Source of the DNA: Halorubrum rutilum
GTDB lineage: Archaea > Halobacteriota > Halobacteria > Halobacteriales > Haloferacaceae
Assembly (NCBI RefSeq): GCF_024494565.1
Contig: NZ_JANHDN010000004.1
Coordinates: forward strand, 62,001-126,000
Direction of reading: 5' to 3'
Length of the DNA: 64,000 nucleotides
Shown here: piece by piece, positions 23,588 to 33,209 of the stretch
Layout of the letters: each line of letters starts with the position of its first letter
Position numbering within the stretch: position 1 is the stretch's first letter
Program-made: the position numbers and the translations under genes
Notes under the pieces: generated by a model
The model's input: the letters and a program-made list of their open reading frames with translations, nothing else
Told to the model about the DNA's origin: nothing
Databases searched by the model: none

Positions 23588-25501
23588 TCAGTCCGGGCCG
23601 TCGCCGTGGACCGCCGCCTCGACCGCCGCCGCGAGGCGCTCGCGCGTCCGGTGGCTCGACTCGGCGTCGGTCCGGACCTCGATCAGGTGGGAGCCGTCGG
23701 CGTCCCGCGCTCTCGCGCACGCCGCTTCGAGCTCCGCGGCGGCGTCGACCGGGTCCCCGACCGCTTCCGGCCGCGCGTCGATCCGGGCGTACGCCAGCCC
23801 GTGGAGGTCGGCCAGCGGCTCGAACTCGACGCCGTGAGGCGTCTTGAACGACTCCGTGAACTCGGGCTCGAACGACTCGACCGGGAGCGCGTGGAAGATC
23901 CCGCCGCCGTCGTTGTTGATCAGCACGACCGTCGCGTCGACGTCGCACCGGTCGATCGCGAGCAGACCGTTCGCGTCGTGGTACAGCGCGAGGTCGCCGA
24001 CGACGAGGGTGAGGTGGTCCGTCGTCGCCGAGCCCGCCCCGAGCGCGCTGGAGACGATCCCGTCGATGCCCGAGACGCCGCGGTTGCCGAGGGCGGTGAC
24101 GCTCGCCGTGGTCGGGCCGACGAACCGGTCGAGGTCGCGGACGGGCATCGAGTTCGAGACGAACAGCGTCGCCGGGTCCGGGAGCGCGTCGGCGACCGCG
24201 CGGAGCGCGTCGCCCTCGTGGAAGCCGACCGGACCGGACGAGTCGGGGAGCGCGTCTCCGCCCTCGCTCCCGGTCGCCTCCCGCTCCCGGCCGTGTATCT
24301 CCCGGGCGACGCGGTCGGCCTCCTCCCACTGCGCGCGCCAGTCCGGGTCGCCGCCGCCTCCGCCGACGAGCCGGGAGAGGCGGGCGCAGAGGCGGCTCGG
24401 CTCGGCGACGACGAGGTCGGTCGCGGCGAACTCGGCCTCGCGCCACCGGCCCGCGGGGTCGACTTGGTACTGGTCGGCGCCGGTCCCGGCGAGGTACTTC
24501 CGGAGGTTCTTCGAGGTGGGCGACGCGCCGAGCCGGAGGACGACCTCGGGGTCGGTCCACCCGGTCGCGGGGCCGTCGCCCACGCCCCCGCCGCCGTCGC
24601 TCTCGCCGTCGCCGGCGTCGCCCTCGCCCGCGACGTCCGCCGAGAGGTACGCGTCGTACGCGCCGATCACGGGGGCGACGCGGGTGTGGCCGCCGTACCG
24701 GACGTTCGAGAGCGGGTCGGCGACGATCGGGAAGCCGGTCGCGTGCGACAGCGCCGTCACCGACTCGGCGTCGATCCCGGGCGGGTCCGCGGGGCCGGCG
24801 ACGATCAGCCCGCGGTCGGTCGCCCCGAGCTCGTTCGCGAGCGTCCGGAGCCCGTCGTCGCCCGGCTCGGGCGACCCGGGCGTCACGTCGACGTAGGGGC
24901 CGTCGCGACCGGCCTCGGCGACCGGATCGAGGTCCGCGGGCACGTCGCCCGGCACCCGCGTCGGCTCCAGCGGCTTCTCGAACGGGACGTTGAGGTGGAC
25001 CGGGCCGGGGTCGGCGCCCTCGGCGGTCGCCACGGCCCGACCCACGGTGGTCCGCAGCGACCGGAGCGCGCGGTCGTTCGGCGCCGGCTCGGGGAGGTCC
25101 TTGTAGAAGCGGACGGCGTCGCCGTACAGCTTCTCCTGGTCGGCGGTCTGGTTGGCCCCCGAGTCGCGGAGCTCCGGCGGGCGGTCGGCCGTGAGCGCGA
25201 GCAGGGGGACGCGGCCCTCGCTCGCCTCCATCACGGCCGGGTGGTAGTTGGCGGCGGCGGTGCCGGAGGTGCAGATCAGCGGCGCGACGCTCCCCGTCCG
25301 CCGGGCGCGGCCCAGCGCGAAGTAGGCGGCGGAGCGCTCGTCCAGCTGGGAGAAGACGCGGAGGTCGTCGTGGCGGACGGCGGCCATCGTCAGGGGCGTG
25401 GAGCGGCTGCCCGGCGAGACGACGACGCTGTCGACGCCCGCGGCGACGAGCTCGTCGACGAGCGCTCGCCCCCACAACGCGTTCCGGTTCGGCGCGGTCA
25501 T
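23588..25501 (-). CDS. menD: MenD, 2-succinyl-5-enolpyruvyl-6-hydroxy-3-cyclohexene-1-carboxylate synthase
   Basis: This 637-aa thiamine-diphosphate enzyme of menaquinone synthesis condenses 2-oxoglutarate with isochorismate. The N-terminal PYR domain has VVVSPGSRSTPLTMAA and DERSAAYFALG, with the catalytic Glu. The C-terminal PP domain shows the ThDP/Mg motif from GDLALYHDANGLLAI to INNDGGGIF. The sequence TSGTAAANYHPAVMEAS is MenD-specific. It is longer than E. coli MenD because of acidic, Gly-rich loops (about 295-320). The ATG at 25501 is about 25 nt below a strong TATA-like box. No other men gene is in the window. Menaquinone is the main haloarchaeal respiratory quinone. Confidence 0.93.
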   Translation of the reverse strand: MTAPNRNALWGRALVDELVAAGVDSVVVSPGSRSTPLTMAAVRHDDLRVFSQLDERSAAYFALGRARRTGSVAPLICTSGTAAANYHPAVMEASEGRVPLLALTADRPPELRDSGANQTADQEKLYGDAVRFYKDLPEPAPNDRALRSLRTTVGRAVATAEGADPGPVHLNVPFEKPLEPTRVPGDVPADLDPVAEAGRDGPYVDVTPGSPEPGDDGLRTLANELGATDRGLIVAGPADPPGIDAESVTALSHATGFPIVADPLSNVRYGGHTRVAPVIGAYDAYLSADVAGEGDAGDGESDGGGGVGDGPATGWTDPEVVLRLGASPTSKNLRKYLAGTGADQYQVDPAGRWREAEFAATDLVVAEPSRLCARLSRLVGGGGGDPDWRAQWEEADRVAREIHGREREATGSEGGDALPDSSGPVGFHEGDALRAVADALPDPATLFVSNSMPVRDLDRFVGPTTASVTALGNRGVSGIDGIVSSALGAGSATTDHLTLVVGDLALYHDANGLLAIDRCDVDATVVLINNDGGGIFHALPVESFEPEFTESFKTPHGVEFEPLADLHGLAYARIDARPEAVGDPVDAAAELEAACARARDADGSHLIEVRTDAESSHRTRERLAAAVEAAVHGDGPD

Positions 25502-25520
25502 TGCCACCGCTTGGGGGTCG

Positions 25521-25530
25521 ATATTTAAAT
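25521..25530 (-). promoter_or_regulatory. TATA box of menD
   Basis: On the minus strand ATTTAAATAT lies about 24 nt before the menD ATG at 25501. It is one of the clearest promoter elements in the window and implies a leaderless mRNA. Confidence 0.6.
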
Positions 25531-25570
25531 ACTCCCGCGGGTCGGCGGCGACACCGGCCGCCGCTCCGTT

Positions 25571-26506
25571 TCAAACTCGGTCGAGCCGCGAGATCCCGTG
25601 CCAGACGGCGTCGACGAGGCGGTCCTCGCCCTCGCCCTCGGCGTCGGCCCAGCCGCGGGCGATCGCGTCCTCCAGCACCGGGAGGGGGTGGTTCTCGAAG
25701 TTGTTCATCCCGCGGAACGTCTCCAGCGCCTCGCGCTGGGGCGCGCCGAAGGCGTCGACGCCGGTCGCGTCGCCCTCGTCGAGGAAGCCGAGGTCGGCGA
25801 GCGTCGCCGCGACCGCCGCGGCGGGGTCGCCCGTCAGCTCCCGGGTCTCGTCGGGCGCCTCGCGCTCCAAGAGGGTGACGTCGTACAGCTTGAAGACGCG
25901 CTCCAACTCGTCGATCGGGCTGTCGTGGTCGTCGACGCGCACGTCGATCCACCGGTCGTTGCGGCCGTCGTACCCGCCCTCTGGCTTGGCGACGTACAGC
26001 GCGGCCGACTGCTCGCCCCGCCTGTCGCCGCCCGCCTCGTTGCCGGCGTGGAGCGCGGCGATCAGCCGCTCCGGGAACCCGCCGTCGGTCTCCTCGAACG
26101 CGTCAGCCATCGCCGTGAGGGTCTCTTCGTTCTCCAAGATGTTCCCCTGTACGGTGTAGTCGTCGCCCTGCAGATCGCCCGCGTAGTCGTGGCACTCGTC
26201 GCCGGTGAACGCGGCCGGCTCGCCGTCGAGGCCGACGATCCCGACCTGCCGGGAGGGCGCCTCGTCGTCGGGGGCGGTGAGCTCGTCGATCGCGTCGGCG
26301 GCGTCGCGACCCTCGCGGAGGCGGTCGAGCCCGTCGGGGCCGTAGGCGACGTTCGCGAAGCTCTGCGTGGCGACCGCGCCGGCGTCCGCGCTCACGAACG
26401 GGACGAGCGCGCCGACACCGATGAACTTCGACTGAACGGCGACGCCGACGGCGCCGGTCCCCGGGTCGCGGGCGGCGATCGAGAACGTCGAGGGACGAGG
26501 TGGCAT
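25571..26506 (-). CDS. DUF1028 family Ntn-hydrolase-like protein
   Basis: This 311-aa protein opens with STFSIAARDPGTGAVGVAVQ and continues VGALVPFVSADAGAVATQ, the DUF1028 signature placed in the Ntn-hydrolase superfamily. GNILENEETLTAMADAFE and LIAALHAGNEAGGD are further family blocks. The C-terminal ~90 residues (LYDVTLLEREAPDETRELTG onwards) resemble the peptidoglycan-binding-like tail found in many members, which cannot bind murein in an archaeon and may bind another polymer. Catalytic activity is not established for the family. It is convergent with menD's upstream region and divergent from grpE at 26648. Confidence 0.85.
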   Translation of the reverse strand: MPPRPSTFSIAARDPGTGAVGVAVQSKFIGVGALVPFVSADAGAVATQSFANVAYGPDGLDRLREGRDAADAIDELTAPDDEAPSRQVGIVGLDGEPAAFTGDECHDYAGDLQGDDYTVQGNILENEETLTAMADAFEETDGGFPERLIAALHAGNEAGGDRRGEQSAALYVAKPEGGYDGRNDRWIDVRVDDHDSPIDELERVFKLYDVTLLEREAPDETRELTGDPAAAVAATLADLGFLDEGDATGVDAFGAPQREALETFRGMNNFENHPLPVLEDAIARGWADAEGEGEDRLVDAVWHGISRLDRV

Positions 26507-26647
26507 GTGGATGGCGGATGGGCGGCCGCCCTCATAAATCCGGTCGCGGCCGCCGAGGGGGGCCGGTGGCGACGGGTCCCGCCGGCCGGTCCGCCGCCCC
26601 GGCCGCGTTCTGCAACGCTTATGCCCGCCGACCGACTTCGATCGGGT

Positions 26648-27343
26648 ATGAGCGACGACGACGCCGTCGACGTCGAGGTCGAGTCCCCCGACGACGCCGC
26701 GGGCGACGCGGCGAGCGCGAACGGCACGGCGGAGGCGACCGCCGAGGAGGCGAACGGCGAGTCGGCGGGCGACGCCGACGCGGGCGGCGACGCCCGGAGC
26801 GGCGAGGGCCGCGAGGCGCTGGCCGCCGAAGTCGCCGAGCACGACGAGGCGCTCGCGCGGGAGGTCGCGGCGCTGGAGGCGGAGCTCGCCGAGACGCGCG
26901 AGGAGCTGCTGGACGCCGAGGCGGAGGTCGAGGAGCTGACGAGCAAGCTCGCCCGCGTGAAGGCGGACTTCAGCAACTACAAGCAGCGCGCCAAGCGCAA
27001 GCAGGAGGAGATCCGCGAGCGCGCCTCCGAGAAGCTCGTCGAGCGCATCGCCCCGGTCCGGAACGACCTCCTGCGCGCGCTCGACCAGGAGGAGGGGAGC
27101 GACCTCCGCCCCGGCGTCGAGTCGACGCTGGAGAAGTTCGACGAGGTGCTCGCCGAGGAGGGCGTCGAGCCGATCGACCCCGACCCGGGCGACGAGGTCG
27201 ACCCGTCCCGCCACCAGGTGATGCTTCGCGTCGAGAGCGATCAGCCCGAGGACACCGTCCACGAGGTGTACGAGCCCGGCTACGAGATGGGCGACCGCGT
27301 CGTCAGCGAGGCGAAGGTCACCGTCAGCGCCGACGAGTCGTAG
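26648..27343 (+). CDS. grpE: GrpE nucleotide exchange factor
   Basis: This 231-aa co-chaperone releases ADP from DnaK. The first ~60 residues are an acidic, Ala-rich disordered tail. A long coiled coil follows (about 60-130, EVAALEAELAETREELLDAE), then FSNYKQRAKRKQEEIRERA, the conserved GrpE helix, the four-helix bundle (APVRNDLLRALDQEE) and the beta-wing domain (HQVMLRVESDQPEDTVHEVY, ending GYEMGDRVVSEAKVTVS). All family hallmarks are present. The usual dnaK/dnaJ neighbours are not in the window; surE lies convergently 12 nt downstream. ATG 26648 begins MSDDDAVDVEVE, consistent with haloarchaeal homologues. Confidence 0.95.
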   Translation: MSDDDAVDVEVESPDDAAGDAASANGTAEATAEEANGESAGDADAGGDARSGEGREALAAEVAEHDEALAREVAALEAELAETREELLDAEAEVEELTSKLARVKADFSNYKQRAKRKQEEIRERASEKLVERIAPVRNDLLRALDQEEGSDLRPGVESTLEKFDEVLAEEGVEPIDPDPGDEVDPSRHQVMLRVESDQPEDTVHEVYEPGYEMGDRVVSEAKVTVSADES

Positions 27344-27355
27344 TCCGCGTCCGAC

Positions 27356-28219
27356 TCACTCCCCGTCGGCGTCGTCCGCCCCGTACCGGTCCGCGAGCTC
27401 GTCGAGCCCCGCGTCCCGCTCGGCGGCGTGGGGCACCGACAGCGGCGAGACCGACACCTCGCCGTCGACGACCGCGCGGCGGTCGGTGCCGACCGGGTCC
27501 GGCACGTCCGCCGGCGTCATCCGCCCCCAGATCGGGTCGGAGATGGCGACGCCGCCGTCGCCGTCGGCGGTCGCCTCCATGCCGTACCACTCCGAGGGGG
27601 CGGTGACGCGCATCGGCGCGGGGTCGACCGCGGCGTCGCTCGGGGCGGATTCGTCCGCGGCCGACGCCTCCCCCCCGTCGCCCGCGGCCGGCTCCGCCAT
27701 CGGCGCGTTCACGTTCAGGTAGTCGGCGCGCTCGAAGGCGCCGGCCTCCGGGGCCTCGTCGACGAGGAACCGCGTGGCGCGGACGGCGTGCGCGAACGAC
27801 TCGGGGGGCAGCTCCCGCTTCCACCAGTCGTCGCCGCCGGGCACGTACATCGACGCCGCGATCCCGGGGACGCCGAAGAACGCCCCCTCGACGACCGCCG
27901 AGACGGTCCCGGACCGCCCGAGCGTGTACGCGCCGAGGTTGGCGCCCTCGTTGCAGCCGGCGACCACGAGGTCGGCGTCGGGGACGAGCTCGTCGAGGCC
28001 GGCGACGACGCAGTCGACGGGCGTCCCGTCGACGGCGTACCCCAGCTCGTGCTCCGCGACGTCGACGTCGGCGGAGATGGCGCGGCCGATCGAGGAGCGG
28101 TCGCCCGTCGGCGCGACCGCAACCACGTCGTAGTCGGGCGCGAGCGCGTCGTACAGGGCGCGGAGCCCGGCGGCGTCGACGCCGTCGTCGTTCGTCAACA
28201 GGATCCGCTCGACGCTCAT
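27356..28219 (-). CDS. surE: 5'-nucleotidase SurE
   Basis: This 287-aa metal-dependent nucleotide phosphatase hydrolyses nucleoside monophosphates in the cytoplasm. The N-terminal ILLTNDDGVDAAGL carries the metal-binding Asn-Asp-Asp pair (residues 10-12). Family blocks are VVAPTGDRSSIGRAI, GTPVDCVVAGLDEL, VVAGCNEGANLG and YTLGRSGTVSAVVEGA; the last two form the nucleotide and metal site. An Ala/Asp-rich insertion around residues 175-200 is halophile-like. Start ATG 28219 is the only one that gives the metal loop close to the N-terminus. It is divergent from the coiled-coil gene at 28343 and convergent with grpE. Confidence 0.95.
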   Translation of the reverse strand: MSVERILLTNDDGVDAAGLRALYDALAPDYDVVAVAPTGDRSSIGRAISADVDVAEHELGYAVDGTPVDCVVAGLDELVPDADLVVAGCNEGANLGAYTLGRSGTVSAVVEGAFFGVPGIAASMYVPGGDDWWKRELPPESFAHAVRATRFLVDEAPEAGAFERADYLNVNAPMAEPAAGDGGEASAADESAPSDAAVDPAPMRVTAPSEWYGMEATADGDGGVAISDPIWGRMTPADVPDPVGTDRRAVVDGEVSVSPLSVPHAAERDAGLDELADRYGADDADGE

Positions 28220-28342
28220 ACCGCCACGTCGGGCGGTTCGGACAAAAGCCCACCGTCGGCGGGGGTCGGTTCGAGCGGGGCCGCTCCGTCCCGACCACCG
28301 CGAACGGAAAAGCCCACGTGTCCCGGGCCCCCACAACCCGAT

Positions 28343-28690
28343 ATGGGATTCGGGGACACGGCGAAGAAGATCCAGACGCTCGCCGACAAGGCCGAGCGCA
28401 CGTACCAGAAGATCAACGAGCTCCGCAGCGAGGTCGAGGAGACGCAGACGACCGTGCTCGACACCTCCGAGCGCGTCCAGCGGCTGGAAAACGAGATGGC
28501 CGAGCAGCGGGCCGTCCTCGACGCGGTCGCGCGCGAGGTCGGCGTCGACTTGGAGAGCGTCAGCACCGAGGCGCACATCGCCGAGGCCGAGCGCGCTGCC
28601 GCGGAGGGTGCGCCCGAGGACGCGACCGACGACGCCGCCTCCGCCGAGAGCGACGGCGGGGAACCGACCGACGACGACGACGCGGCGTAA
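28343..28690 (+). CDS. Small coiled-coil haloarchaeal protein (DUF5798-like)
   Basis: This 115-aa protein has an N-terminal MGFGDTAKKIQTLADKAERT leading into a coiled coil of about 60 residues (INELRSEVEETQTTVLDTSE, ending RLENEMAEQRAVLDAVAREV) and an acidic, Ala-rich tail. The opening is characteristic of a haloarchaea-only family that I believe is DUF5798. It should oligomerise through the coiled coil. No catalytic residue is seen and function is unknown. It is divergent from surE and convergent with the acyltransferase gene. Confidence 0.75.
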   Translation: MGFGDTAKKIQTLADKAERTYQKINELRSEVEETQTTVLDTSERVQRLENEMAEQRAVLDAVAREVGVDLESVSTEAHIAEAERAAAEGAPEDATDDAASAESDGGEPTDDDDAA

Positions 28691-28698
28691 CCGACGCC

Positions 28699-29262
28699 TC
28701 AGTCGACCCCGGCCGCCTCCTCGCCGGCCTCCTCACCGGCCCGCGAGACGACCTCGGCCGGCACCCCCGCGACCGTCGTCTCGGGCGGCACGTCGTCGGC
28801 GACGAGCGAGTTGGCGGCGACGCGCGCACCCTCGCCGACCGTGACGCCCGGCAGGACGACCGCGCCGGCCCCGATCATCGCGCCCTCCTCGACGACGACG
28901 TCGCCGAGGCGGTACTCGTCGCGGAGGAACTCGTGGCACAGCAGCGTCGCGTCGTAGCCGATTATCGCGTCGTCACCGACGGCGATCCGCTCCGGCCAGA
29001 ACACGTCCGGCGTCGACTCCAACCCCCACGCGACGCCGGTTCCGACCGCGACGCCGATCCGCCGCAGCAGCCAGTTCTTCAGCCGCAGGCTCGGGCAGAT
29101 CCGGGCGAGCACGATCGCGACGTAGTTGCGGACGACGACGAGGGGCGACTTCGCGTCCGGCCACGACCACAGCGAGTTGCGCGGTCCGGGCGTCGGGTGG
29201 CGGTCTAGCTGGTCGGTCCGAGAGCCGTCCTCCACCGCCGCGCCGCCGTCCTCGTGAGTCAC
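28699..29262 (-). CDS. Left-handed beta-helix acyltransferase (hexapeptide repeat)
   Basis: This 187-aa protein starts at a GTG (29262), 25 nt below a TATA-like box. A polar N-terminus (~45 residues) precedes a hydrophobic helix (LVVVRNYVAIVLARICPSL), then hexapeptide repeats from about 80 to 165: IAVGDDAIIGYDA, VVVEEGAMIGAGAVVLPGVT, VGEGARVAANSLV. The closing ETTVAGVPAEVVSR is the usual end of serine or maltose acetyltransferase-type trimers. It probably transfers an acetyl or acyl group to a sugar or lipid precursor at the membrane. The acceptor is unknown and no polysaccharide genes lie beside it. Confidence 0.85.
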   Translation of the reverse strand: MTHEDGGAAVEDGSRTDQLDRHPTPGPRNSLWSWPDAKSPLVVVRNYVAIVLARICPSLRLKNWLLRRIGVAVGTGVAWGLESTPDVFWPERIAVGDDAIIGYDATLLCHEFLRDEYRLGDVVVEEGAMIGAGAVVLPGVTVGEGARVAANSLVADDVPPETTVAGVPAEVVSRAGEEAGEEAAGVD

Positions 29263-29283
29263 GAGGGACCGTTCGGACGGCGT

Positions 29284-29293
29284 GGTTAAAAGG
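29284..29293 (-). promoter_or_regulatory. TATA-like box of the acyltransferase gene
   Basis: CCTTTTAACC on the minus strand is centred about 27 nt upstream of the GTG at 29262, which supports that codon as a leaderless start. Confidence 0.45.
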
Positions 29294-29470
29294 ATCGCCG
29301 ACGCGACGGTTCAAGTCGGATGCCGCGACCAGCACCCGTACGACCTGACGAGGGCCCACGGCCGGCCGAGACGGGTGCGCGGTCGACCGCCGTGCGGACG
29401 CGACCGACGACCGCCTGTTCGCCACGCCGCACAGGGTCCCGCTCGTCCGGCGGCCCGCTCGGTCGCCCGC

Positions 29471-30799
29471 CTACTCCCGCAGCTCGTCCATGTGTTCGAT
29501 CCGCCGCTCGACGAGGTCGGCCTTCCCGACGTCGTGGCGGATCCGGAGCCCGTCGCCGGCGGCCGAGAGCCCCGCCTCGGCCTGTCGCTCCGCGGCGGCG
29601 ATCGAGTCGCCCCGCCCCACGACAGCGAACGACCGCGAGGTGGTCGTGTACAGCCCGTCGTCGCGCTCGTCGACGCTGGCGTAGTAGAGCAGCGCGTCAC
29701 CCACGCTCTCCTCGTCGACGGCGATTTCCGCGCCCGCGTCGGGGTCGACCGGGTACCCGTCCGGCACGGCGTACTTGCAGACGGTCGCCTCGCCGGAGAA
29801 GGTCAGTTCGGGGAGCGCGTCGCCGGACTGCGTCCGGCTGCCAGAGGCGCGTTGCGCCTCGCTGTCGCCGTCGCGAGCGGCCGTCAGCACGTCGATGAAC
29901 GGCGTCTCCAGGACCGGCAGCGTGTTCATCGCCTCCGGGTCGCCGAAGCGCGCGTTGAACTCGACGACCTTCGGCCCCGCGTCGGTGAGCATGAACTGGC
30001 CGTAGAGGACGCCCTTGTAGTCGGGAAGCGCGTCGACGACCGCTTCCAGCACGTCGACGGCGGCCGCGTAGTCGCCCTCGGCCATGAACGGCAGCGACGG
30101 GCCCGTGTCCGAGTACGACCCCATCCCGCCGGTGTTCGGTCCCTCGTCGCCCTCGTAGGCGCGCTTGTGGTCCTGGACCGCCGGCGTCGTCCGCAGGTCG
30201 CCGTTCGCGACGAACGCCTGCACCGTGAACTCCTCGCCGACGAGGCGCTCCTCCAGCACGACGCGGTCGTAGCCGGCGTCGCGGAGGTACGCCTTGGCCT
30301 CCTCGCTCGTCACCTGATCGCCGATCACCTTCACGCCCTTGCCGCCCGTGAGGCCGGCCGGCTTCACCGCGAGGTCGCCGTCGTAGTCGTCGATGTAGTC
30401 GCAGGCCGCCTCGGTGTCGTCGAACACCGCGTAGTCCGGACAGCCGGGGATCGACGCCTCCTCCATGAACTCGCGCTGGTACGCCTTGTCCGTCTCCAGC
30501 CGCGCCTCCTCGGCCCGCGGGCCGAACGCGTAGACGCCGGCGTCGTCGAGCGCGTCGGCGACGCCCGCCGCCAGCGACGACTCGGGGCCGATCACCGCGA
30601 GGTCGGCACCCACGTCGGTCGCGTACTCCGCGACGGCCTCGGCGTCGGTCTCGTCGATCGCCTCGAACCCCTCCGCCAGCCGGCGGATACCCGGATTGCG
30701 ATTGCTCGCGCAGGCGTACAGCGCGCAGTCGTCGGCGACCGCGCGGGCGATCGCGTGCTCGCGGCCGCCGCCCCCCACCAGCAGTACGGTGTCGGTCAT
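29471..30799 (-). CDS. purD: Phosphoribosylamine-glycine ligase
   Basis: This 442-aa ATP-grasp enzyme performs the second step of purine synthesis, joining glycine to phosphoribosylamine. The N-domain has VLLVGGGGREHAIARAV (residues about 4-20). The ATP-grasp part shows DKAYQREFMEEASIPGCP and VKPAGLTGGKGVKVIGD. EFNARFGDPEAMNTLP carries the Mg-binding Glu-Asn and is diagnostic for PurD. The start ATG 30799 begins MTDTVLLV; the longer in-frame extension is rejected as it lacks coding character. It is monocistronic, with 143 nt to the divergent DUF255 gene, and no other pur gene is in the window. Confidence 0.95.
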   Translation of the reverse strand: MTDTVLLVGGGGREHAIARAVADDCALYACASNRNPGIRRLAEGFEAIDETDAEAVAEYATDVGADLAVIGPESSLAAGVADALDDAGVYAFGPRAEEARLETDKAYQREFMEEASIPGCPDYAVFDDTEAACDYIDDYDGDLAVKPAGLTGGKGVKVIGDQVTSEEAKAYLRDAGYDRVVLEERLVGEEFTVQAFVANGDLRTTPAVQDHKRAYEGDEGPNTGGMGSYSDTGPSLPFMAEGDYAAAVDVLEAVVDALPDYKGVLYGQFMLTDAGPKVVEFNARFGDPEAMNTLPVLETPFIDVLTAARDGDSEAQRASGSRTQSGDALPELTFSGEATVCKYAVPDGYPVDPDAGAEIAVDEESVGDALLYYASVDERDDGLYTTTSRSFAVVGRGDSIAAAERQAEAGLSAAGDGLRIRHDVGKADLVERRIEHMDELRE

Positions 30800-30942
30800 A
30801 CGGGACGGGTGAGTGCACGGTAGTGTAAGCGTTACTCTCTCAGGGCGGCGAGATACGCAGGGACGTGGATCAACCGCGGGAACGGATCCCGAAGACGCGG
30901 CTCGTGTGACGGCTTTTTGCCTCGGCGGGGCGAACCGGGCGT

Positions 30943-33168
30943 ATGACACAGCCGACGTCGCGGAACCGCCTCGACGAGGAGGCGAGCCCGTACCTCCGGC
31001 AGCACGCGGACAACCCGGTCAACTGGCAGCCGTGGGGCGACGGGGCCTTCGAGCGCGCCCGTGAGCACGACGTCCCGGTGTTTGTCTCGATCGGCTACTC
31101 TTCCTGTCACTGGTGTCATGTGATGGCCGAGGAGAGCTTCGAGGACGAGGGAGTCGCAGAGGTGCTCAACGACGGGTTCGTGCCGATCAAGGTCGACCGC
31201 GAGGAGCGTCCCGACGTGGACAGCACGTTCATGACCGTCTCCCAGCTCGTCACGGGCGGCGGCGGCTGGCCGCTGTCCGCGTGGTGCACGCCCGACGGGA
31301 AGCCGTTCTACGTCGGGACCTACTTCCCACCCGAGCCGCGCCGCAATCAGCCCGGGTTCCGCGACCTCTGCGAGCGCATCGCCGACTCGTGGGCCGACCC
31401 GGAACAGCGCGAGGAGATGAAGCGCCGGGCCGAGCAGTGGACGACGAGCGCCCGCGACGAGCTGGAGTCCGTCCCCGACGCGGGAACCGGGCCCGACGAG
31501 GACGACGCCCACCCTTCCGGCGCCGACCTCCTCGACGAGGCCGCCGCGGCCGCGATCCGCGGGTACGACGACGAGTACGGCGGGTTCGGCAGCGGCGGCG
31601 CGAAGTTCCCGATGCCGGGCCGGATCGATCTCCTCATGCGCGCGTACGCTCGAAGCGGCCGTGACGCCGCGCTGACGGCCGCGACCGGCACTCTCGACGG
31701 GATGGCCCGCGGCGGGATGTACGATCAGATCGGCGGCGGCTTCCACCGGTACGCGACCGACCGGCGGTGGACGGTGCCGCACTTCGAGAAGATGCTGTAC
31801 GACAACGCGGAACTCCCCATGGTGTACCTCGACGGCTACCGCCTGACCGGCGACCCCGCCTACGCCCGGATCGCGAGCGAGACGCTCGGCTTCCTCGATC
31901 GAGAGCTCCGCCACGAGGGCGGCGGCTTCTTCAGCACGCTCGACGCTCGGAGCGCACCGCCGGAGGGCCGGCGGGGAGATGCGAGCGACGGTGACGGAAG
32001 CGGGCACGCCGACGTCGAGGGCGCCTTCTACGTCTGGACGCCCGCCGAGGTCGACGCGGTCCTCGACGAGCCGGCCGCGTCGCTGGCGAAGGCGCGGTAC
32101 GGGATCGAGCCGGGCGGGAACTTCGAGCGCGGCACGACCGTGCCGACGATCGCGGCGTCGGTCGCGGAGCTGGCCGAGGAGCACGACCTCGCGGTCGACG
32201 AGGTCCGCGAGCGCCTGACCGAGGCCCGCGTCGCGCTGTTCGAGGCGCGGGAGTCGCGCCCGCGGCCCGCCCGCGACGAGAAGGTGCTCGCCGCGTGGAA
32301 CGGCCGGGCGATCTCCGCGTTCGCGAGGGCGGGGGGCGTCCTCGGCGAGGGGTACGCCGCGATCGCCCGCGAGGCGCTCGACTTCTGCCGCGATCGGCTC
32401 TACGAAGCCGACACGGGGGAACTCGCCCGCCGCTGGCTCGATGGCGACGTCCGCGGGCCGGGGTACCTCGACGACCACGCGTTCCTCGCGCGCGGCGCGC
32501 TCGACGTGTACGCCGCCACCGGCGACCCGGAGCCGCTCGGGTTCGCGCTGGAGCTGGCCGAGACGATCGTCGACGAGTTCCACGACGCCGACGACGGGAC
32601 GATCTACTTCACGCGGGACCCGGAAGCGGCGGACGACGGGGAGGCCCCCGCGGGCGACGGCGCCCTGTTCGCCCGCCCGCAGGAGTTCACCGACCGCTCG
32701 ACGCCGTCGAGCCTCGGCGTGGCGGCCGAGACGCTGGCGCTGCTCGACGGCTTCCGGACCGACCGCGAGTTCGCGGCGGTCGCGGAGGCGGTCGTGACGA
32801 CCCACGCGGACCGGGTCCGCGCGAGCCCGCTGGAGCACGTCTCGCTGGTGCGGGCGGCCGAGCGCTTCGAGACGGGCGGGATCGAGGCGACGATCGCCGC
32901 CGACGCGGTGCCGGACGCGTGGCGCGAGACGCTCGGCGAGCGGTACCTCCCGGGCGCGCTCGTCGCGCCCCGACCGCCGACCGAGGCGGGGCTGGACGCG
33001 TGGCTCGACCGGCTCGGCATGGGCGAGGCGCCGCCGATCTGGGCCGGCCGCGACGCCGTCGACGGCGAGCCGACGGCCTACGTCTGCGAGGGGCGGACCT
33101 GCTCGCCGCCGGAGACCGACCTCGACGCGGCGCTGACGTGGCTGGCGGAGCGGCGCGAGCCGGAGTGA
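30943..33168 (+). CDS. DUF255 thioredoxin-domain / six-hairpin glycosidase-like protein (YyaL/SSP411 family)
   Basis: This 741-aa protein has a thioredoxin-like DUF255 domain at residues about 5-165 ([32 protein letters not shown] with a CHWC redox motif; [31 protein letters not shown]). It is followed by a ~550-residue alpha/alpha toroid like N-acylglucosamine 2-epimerases and cellulase-type enzymes ([39 protein letters not shown]). The family is widespread in all three domains and has no settled activity. It is divergent from purD. Start ATG 30943 gives the conserved N-terminus. The C-terminus ends with a Cys motif [11 protein letters not shown], usual for the family. Confidence 0.92.
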   Translation: MTQPTSRNRLDEEASPYLRQHADNPVNWQPWGDGAFERAREHDVPVFVSIGYSSCHWCHVMAEESFEDEGVAEVLNDGFVPIKVDREERPDVDSTFMTVSQLVTGGGGWPLSAWCTPDGKPFYVGTYFPPEPRRNQPGFRDLCERIADSWADPEQREEMKRRAEQWTTSARDELESVPDAGTGPDEDDAHPSGADLLDEAAAAAIRGYDDEYGGFGSGGAKFPMPGRIDLLMRAYARSGRDAALTAATGTLDGMARGGMYDQIGGGFHRYATDRRWTVPHFEKMLYDNAELPMVYLDGYRLTGDPAYARIASETLGFLDRELRHEGGGFFSTLDARSAPPEGRRGDASDGDGSGHADVEGAFYVWTPAEVDAVLDEPAASLAKARYGIEPGGNFERGTTVPTIAASVAELAEEHDLAVDEVRERLTEARVALFEARESRPRPARDEKVLAAWNGRAISAFARAGGVLGEGYAAIAREALDFCRDRLYEADTGELARRWLDGDVRGPGYLDDHAFLARGALDVYAATGDPEPLGFALELAETIVDEFHDADDGTIYFTRDPEAADDGEAPAGDGALFARPQEFTDRSTPSSLGVAAETLALLDGFRTDREFAAVAEAVVTTHADRVRASPLEHVSLVRAAERFETGGIEATIAADAVPDAWRETLGERYLPGALVAPRPPTEAGLDAWLDRLGMGEAPPIWAGRDAVDGEPTAYVCEGRTCSPPETDLDAALTWLAERREPE

Positions 33169-33209
33169 GTCGCGTCGCAGTTATATGCGTCCGACTCGAC
33201 GCCACTGAC

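Noticed and set aside
22971..25952. Minus-strand open frame of about 990 codons over menD
   Set aside because: It is in the wrong frame relative to MenD, whose motifs are complete in another frame.
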